From Rhabdophis nuchalis (lineage: Eukaryota; Chordata; Lepidosauria; Squamata; Natricidae), in assembly GCA_039707465.1 (NCBI GenBank), contig CM077643.1:332402419-332466418 (forward strand): DNA of 64,000 nucleotides, given 5' to 3'. The notes under the pieces are model-generated. The model was not told the origin of the DNA and made no database searches. It saw nothing but the letters and a program-made list of their open reading frames with translations. The position numbers and the translations under genes were made by a program. Below are positions 58,703 through 64,000 of the stretch, piece by piece. The first letter of the stretch is position 1; every line of letters begins with the position of its first letter.

Positions 58703-59510
58703 AAATGGACAAATTAACTAAAGAAATCCAGGGAAAAGAAGAATCAAAATTCTATCAGATATGGGATAAATGGTATAGGTGGATGGAGGAAAGAAACATG
58801 AACTAATGAAGGAATACAGCAAAACTTAAAAACAGTAGTTATGAGTAAAATAAGAGGGTTTAGAATGGTGAAATCCAAATGAAATATAACAGAAGGGGAA
58901 ACAATATAAGATACAATACAATACAATAGCAGAGTTGGAAGGGACCTTGTAGGTCTTCTAGTCCAACCCCCTGCGTGGGCAGGAACCTTATACCATTTCA
59001 GACAAATGTCTATCTAACATCTTCTTAAAGACTTCCAGGGTTGGGGCATTCACAACTTCTAGAGGCAAGCTGTTCCAGAGGTTAATTGTTCTAACTGTCA
59101 GGAAATTCTTCCTTAGTTCTAAGTTGCTTCTCTCCTTGATTAGTTTCCACCCATTGCTTCTTGTCCTGCCCCCAGGTGCCTTGGAGAATAGTTTGACTCC
59201 CTCTTCTTTGTGGCACCCTCTGAGATATCGGAAGACTGCTATCATGTCTCCCCTGGTCCTTCTCTTCATCAAACTAGATATACCCAGCTCCTGCAACCGT
59301 TCTTCATATGTTTTAGTCTCCAGTCCCCTATGAGATGAGCCCTATGAGATGAGCAGCTTCGATTAACAATTGCTATTAGAAAGAACAGGAAGTTCCTGTC
59401 CGTATTGTATGGTGTAAATGTAGTGTATGTCTAAGTCTTGTGTGAGTGTATTTTATATGTATTTTATATGTTTGTCATTAAAATTTATTTTTAAAATTAA
59501 AAAAAAAAAG
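58703..59510 (+). mobile_element. L1-type 3' end with poly-A, inserted in CR1
   Basis: The first codons read MDKLTKEIQGKEESKFYQIW, then DKWYRWMEERN, as in the L1 ORF2 C-terminus. The 3' UTR ends in a poly-A at 59,498-59,509. Flanks agaattaaggagaa and agaactaaggagaa (13 of 14) are the TSD. It is itself split by an antisense CR1 (58,911-59,333). Confidence 0.7.
58911..59333 (-). mobile_element. CR1 LINE 3' end, antisense, inside the L1 3' end
   Basis: The minus-strand frame 59,296-58,988 gives QELGISSLMKRRTRGDMIAV and INLWNSLPLEVVNAPTLEVF, an uninterrupted CR1 tail domain. It is followed by the 3' UTR and a (TTGTA)n tail (plus strand ATACAATACAATACAATA). It is the youngest layer of this nest. 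Confidence 0.92.
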
Positions 59511-59705
59511 AACTAAGGAGAAATTTATCAACAGTGAGAACAATTAACCAGTGGAACGGCTTGCCTCCAGAAGTTGTGGGTGCTTCTTCACTGGAGGCTT
59601 TTAAGAAAAGACTGGACAGCCACCTGTATGGAATGGTATAAGGTCTCCTACTTGAGCAGAGGTTTGGACTAGAAGACCTCCAAAGTCCTTTCCAACTCTC
59701 TTATT
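59508..59705 (+). mobile_element. CR1 LINE, right part of the split copy
   Basis: AACTAAGGAGAAATTTATCA through the CR1 3' UTR block GTTTGGACTAGAAGACC. It completes the copy beginning at 58,620. Confidence 0.85.
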
Positions 59706-60577
59706 CTGACTTCTGATAGATCTCCCCAACTATCCTCTATCCCATTCTCAAAGGGAGTAGATGAGCGTCTCTCTCTACAGAAACTGGAGTAACTCCAGCT
59801 CATTCATTCTTCTGTTTTATTTCAGATGAAAATTTTATTTTCATTTTCTCTAGGTTTGTTAGATCAGAGTTTTTAGAACTGCTTCCCAGCTGCACTGTTT
59901 ATCTGCTCTGCTTTTAACTGGCTTGATGACTTTGTACTGCTTCTATTGATTTTGTTCTAAGCTGCTCCACATGCTCTTACAAACTGAAGAGCATAGTAAT
60001 GAAGATCTAAAATAAATAAAAATAAAGATAAATGGTCCACATCATTTCTGAGGGTGGGAGAAACTGTAAAATGCTGGGGTTAGGTGAGCTGTTAACTAAA
60101 ACAAAACCAGTGAAGTGTGAAAACCCAGTAGAACAGCATTGTTTCAAATCCCATTTCCTGAGTCTCAGCTGCGGGTTTCAAAAGAAATCTGTCTCTAGGT
60201 TTGAAATTTGTCCAATTGCTGGCTAGGCAATGCTATGTGCCTGCCAAGTCATGACCTAGGATGCATATGTATGGTTTTCTCACTGTCTCTTGCCACATTC
60301 TAAATGTGCCAGACTTCGCACCATGGAGAGCTGTATTTCATTTATAAAAATTAGGATAGTTTGGCTCAAAAAGGTTAAAGACTCATAGCATTTTCACACC
60401 AGAAAAAGCAACCTTTTATTATGATTAATGTTGTTTATTGTTGTAGCGTAAGCATATGTGAGTATAGATTTGTCAAAAAAATAATTATATCGGTAAATAT
60501 TTGTTTAAAATTCCAGTAGGGAAGAATACATGCTACTTGTTCATAAACAGGGTTCTTACAACTTAATCTTTACATCT
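59706..60577. other. Anonymous DNA, no gene seen
   Basis: No family recognised. Confidence 0.5.
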
Positions 60578-60585
60578 CTCCTTAG

Positions 60586-60695
60586 CATTGTGTTTCTCAA
60601 CCTTAGCAAATTTAACATCTGGACTTCAGCTCCCAGAATTCCATTGCCAGAAATGCTGAATTGAAGACCGTATATCTTCAAGTTGCCAAACACTG
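60586..60695. mobile_element. Old hairpin-type MITE copy
   Basis: TGTGTTTCTCAACCTTAGCA ... GGACTTCAGCTCCCAGAATT ... TTCAAGTTGCCAAACACTG. The arms are strongly diverged and no TSD survives. Confidence 0.6.
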
Positions 60696-61479
60696 CCTTA
60701 CAGGTAAGTTATATTGAGCATAACTGGATGTATCCTCTTTCAGGCAACAATATTATATACATTTACATATGAATAAGAGTAATAGGACTCAACATGGTTT
60801 ATATCTAAGCCAATATATAAAAAAGCACTTTCAAGTTCCTACAATGAATTCCTGAATGGCTTCTAGAAATCTGAACAAGTGTTTGGAAGTGATGGGACAA
60901 CATGTTCTAGTTTAGAATTCTAAGAAAACAATATATTAACCAGAGGTTATTTCAGGTACCTCAATTCTGCCCTCCCTTTTTAAACAGTTCCAGTTGCATT
61001 ACACTTAGCAAACTCTGCTCCTGTCATTTCTTCTTACTTGCAAAGTATTCTACTGCTTAGTACAAGAAGCTACTATTTATTACAAGTACTGCCAATCTGC
61101 TGGCTGCAAAATTTGTTACTGTCCAGCTATAAAAGAACATACAATTTTTAAAGGTGATGTCCTGTCTTATGGGATTCATTTATCAAAGTCTAGTTACTAC
61201 AGCCGTCAATGTCTTAGGAATGCATTCATCTGTCATTTTCATTCATCTTCTTCCAAAGTAGTTGGTTGCATACATTACTCTGGTTGGTACCTTTAATGCA
61301 GCTCGGTTTAAAACTTGGTAATTTATGGGGGAAATGGAAACTTGAATCTCTATTAACACATTTTTATTTTTAAAATTTTCTAATAGTATATGTAGGGTGA
61401 TTCTCTCACTATCTGAACATTCTGGAAAATGCTACAAACAAGCAGTTTTATAGAGTTTTTACTTTTTAAGATAGTGACT
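60696..61479. other. Anonymous DNA, no gene seen
   Basis: No family recognised. Confidence 0.5.
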
Positions 61480-61773
61480 GGGGGAAGGGCACCAGGTTGT
61501 TGTGGTTATTGCTGTATTTTGATGTTGATATTTTATTATATTGCCCTAATGCTGATTGATGACTTATGACTGCATGACTCTAACTTTGTTGCTTGTATCC
61601 TTACGATTTATATTGATGGTTTCCTGCTTGCTTATTTGTACCCTATGACTAACATTAAGTGTTGTACCTTATGATTCTTGATGAATGTATCTTGTCTTTT
61701 TAAGTACACTGAGAGCATATGCAACAAAGACAAATTCCTTCCATGTCCGATCACACTTGGCCAATAAAGAATT
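61480..61773 (+). mobile_element. CR1/L3-like LINE 3' UTR region
   Basis: The sense counterpart of 44.34-45.03 kb: TGTTGCTTGTATCCTTACGA, TACCTTATGATTCTTGATGA, CACACTTGGCCAATAAAGAA. It runs directly into a pentamer array. No coding part is seen. Confidence 0.7.
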
Positions 61774-61832
61774 CTATGCTATGCTATGCTATGCTATGCT
61801 ATGCTATGCTATGCTATGCTATGCTATGCTAT
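61774..61832 (+). repeat. (CTATG)n pentamer array on a LINE tail
   Basis: About 11-12 units, immediately after GAATT of the LINE 3' end. Confidence 0.95.
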
Positions 61833-61849
61833 CATTTTAAACTACTGCA

Positions 61850-62049
61850 AGAGAGCCAGTAAGCACCAGTCTAGAAACAAAGATACAGTGAACTCTAGTT
61901 CTACCTCAGACACAAGCCAGTTTTGGCAGTTGCTCTCTCTCAGCCCTAGGAAGAAGGCAACAATAAATGACTTCTGAAAACTTGCCAAGAATACTGCAAG
62001 GATTTATCCAGGCAGTTGCCAGAAGTTAACACTGACTTGAAGGCACAGG
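61850..62049 (+). mobile_element. SINE body, CORE-like, diverged
   Basis: CTCTCAGCCCTAGGAAGAAG, CTTGCCAAGAATACTGCAAG, CCAGGCAGTTGCCAGAAGTT and ACACTGACTTGAAGGCAC. It is related to 15.23 kb but keeps a different 3' part. No clear tRNA promoter. Confidence 0.55.
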
Positions 62050-62249
62050 TACATGACCAAACCATATGTCTTTAGAGTGTGGCTATCTGTAAACAGGCAG
62101 GAGAGAAGGCTAATATCAAGTTTAAATTAAATACAGCCAATAGGTCAATAAAACATAACAACTATACAACTATATAACAACCAAATTTTGATGCCATACA
62201 TCAAGTCCATTTGGTAATTTGATTCACCCTCAGACTGAAACTTCATATT

Positions 62250-62330
62250 ACAGAACACATACTTTGCATGAAGAAGGTCCTGAATTCAATTCCCGCAATT
62301 TCCAGATATGGTTGTGGGGGAAAAAATATT
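62250..62330 (+). mobile_element. tRNA-like SINE head relic
   Basis: ACTTTGCATGAAGAAGGTCC then TGAATTCAATTCCCGCAAT resembles the B-box part of an old amniote tRNA-derived SINE. No tail. Confidence 0.35.
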
Positions 62331-62584
62331 TGAACTGTCACTCTCAATTAATAAAGCTATAAAAAGTATAGTTTTCTATGTTTCTAAACGATGAATTTCT
62401 ATGTCCCATTCTCCATACACAGTTTAAGAAACACCAAGAAGAGAGGTCAAAAATTAAATCCTAGGAAAGACCCATCACTAGGAAAAGGATAGGGAACAGG
62501 ATCTGACTACTCAGGGCAATCAAAAACCAGAACTACACCTATTAAGTGTTTGGTCAAGCCTTGCACAACTACTCTGTAATAAGA

Positions 62585-62936
62585 ATTCTCTCAGCAGAGG
62601 AAGTACTTTTTCACTCAGAGGACCACTTGTCTATGGAACTCCCTGCCAGAAGAAGTGACAGCTGTCAGCCTCGACACTTTTAAGAAAGGATTAGATGAGT
62701 TCATGGAGAACAAGGGTATCCATGGCTATCATGATGGATGCCTAAGGACACCCTCCGGGTTGGAGAGATAGGCAGGATATTTCTCAATGCCATTTGCAGG
62801 GAATCATGAGCAGGTGAAGACATCTGCTTGGGAAGACCCTGAAGCAAATGGTGAGCCACTGTGTGAGACAGAATGCTGGACTGGATGGGCTGTCGCCTGT
62901 TCCAGCAAGGCTATTCTTATGTTCTTATGTTCTTAG
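62585..62936 (+). mobile_element. CR1 LINE 3' end, turtle/lizard-type with octamer tail
   Basis: TATGGAACTCCCTGCCAGAA and TTTTAAGAAAGGATTAGATG are the last codons of a CR1 ORF2 of another subfamily. The 3' UTR ends GCTGGACTGGATGGGC and TCTTATGTTCTTATGTTCTT, the classical 8-bp CR1 terminal repeat. Confidence 0.85.
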
Positions 62937-64000
62937 TTCTCCAGGGCTTTCTTAGGCCTAGCTCTGAGAAAGGTCCCGCTTAAAGCATGGTACACTTTCC
63001 CACATAAAATAATGATAAGCAGCAGGCAGGGTGCAAGTGGGGAATCGCTTGTGTGAGTGAGCGGGCAAGTAACAGGCAGATGGATGCAACAGCCTTCGTG
63101 ATTCCAGTACAATTCTTAAATCCAGTTGGGCATTTTAGCATGCTACAGAGAAGATTAAATGGTTGGCGGATAGTCATTCAACATCAGAAGGGATTTTATA
63201 GAGATGATAAAGCAAATTGGTTTTCAGCTACTTCAAAGATAAGACAGATTCAAATAATAGGACAAAGGATCCCAATCACATTAATGCTTAGAAAATTTCC
63301 TGCATTATTTCTTAGCACTTCTTTCTTATTCAATTGGATGAAAGAGAATTCTCTCTAGAAAGTCTTTCTGAGGAAAAGAGGATTTCAGAAGCATTCTCGT
63401 GAGTGACATTTGGCATGCCCGCATTTATTTTATGAAAAAGTGGCCTAGGGAAGTCTCTTACATTGCACCATCACTTCTTTTCCATTCTTCCTAGCATCCC
63501 ATTTTCCCATTAAACCCAAGGCAGGAGCATCTCTTCATAGGTTTATTCAGAAGGGATGCTATTGTTGTTATTAAGGGGAAATTGAACCCTTTATATATGT
63601 TTGCCAATTTCTTCTTCCTCTGGAGAAATTAAAAGTAATCACCATACTACCCATCCCACACACCGTGTAGATGTGTTCAGCTCCACAGTAATTATTTGGA
63701 AGCTTCCTCATTGTTCAAACTCTATAGGAATTTATGTTTGGTTAGTGGTTTTAACTAGAGAGTGCATGTTACTTTCCTGGTATGCTATATTAATGATGAA
63801 GGATCTGGAGGTTCAATCATATGCCTCTGTGCTTTGAAGCTATCTCAAGTGATTTAAGAAAGCTGAATTATTTTTAACTAGGTTCATCAATAATTTTACC
63901 TGCAAGTGAAAAAAAAAACAATAAAGAAAATGTATAAACCAGATGACAGGGAGAAATGCTGAAGAGCAAAATGAGAGGGTCACCAAATGGTTAAAGAAAG
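62937..64000. other. Anonymous DNA, no gene seen
   Basis: The ORF at 63,053-63,358 has no recognisable domain. No repeat family is seen. Confidence 0.5.

Noticed and set aside
63053..63358. 101-codon ORF as a host gene
   Set aside because: No domain or repeat family recognised; it is probably a chance ORF in AT-rich DNA.

Overview
The window looks like AT-rich, gene-poor nuclear DNA of a squamate reptile, most likely an advanced snake. The repeat mix points there: CR1 LINEs whose 3' ends run into pentanucleotide microsatellites, L2-clade LINEs, degenerate L1s, Penelope-like elements, tRNA-derived SINEs of the Sauria/Squam type, and many short non-autonomous hAT-like transposons. I see no intact host protein-coding gene, no functional RNA gene, and nothing prokaryotic. 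The window is intergenic or deep intronic, and what can be read in it is a stratified record of transposition.

Layout. 1-9.3 kb: an L1 ORF2 end, a Penelope 3' end, an ~810-bp inverted-repeat transposon, and a long decayed L1 (about 5.7-9.3 kb) broken by two CR1s and a hairpin hAT element. 9.3-22.7 kb: mostly anonymous DNA with hAT, mariner-type and palindromic elements, an antisense Penelope 3' end, and a 3'-truncated 7SK snRNA retrocopy with perfect 14-bp target-site duplications (TSDs). 22.7-35.4 kb: L2 fragments, one tailed by a 136-bp pure ATT array, SINEs, a Penelope GIY-YIG/3' region with a hammerhead-like core, CR1s and compound microsatellites. 35.4-44.2 kb: mostly anonymous, with one CR1, one antisense L2 and hAT copies. 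44.2-49.3 kb: a LINE 3' region ending in a pentamer array, then an L1-like element that carries only ORF1, bounded by a perfect 18-bp TSD and split by an L2 with a long reverse-transcriptase ORF. 50.5-51.4 kb: a three-phase tetranucleotide array next to a processed retrocopy of a host mRNA. 53.8-64 kb: more hAT and SINE copies, a second ORF1-only L1-like element (56.3-58.3 kb), a three-level retroelement nest (58.6-59.7 kb), and further CR1/SINE/LINE tails.

How the parts relate. L1-type machinery, present only as relics here, plausibly supplied the reverse transcription for the ORF1-only elements, the 7SK copy and the mRNA retrocopy. LINE tails appear to have seeded several microsatellites. 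A palindromic hAT-like family accounts for about eight insertions, including copies that lost one arm but kept 8-bp TSDs. The strongest candidate for something under-described is the HAL1-like, ORF1-only L1 family: two copies share the same 5' terminus, a related ORF1, a collinear 3' UTR and no ORF2.
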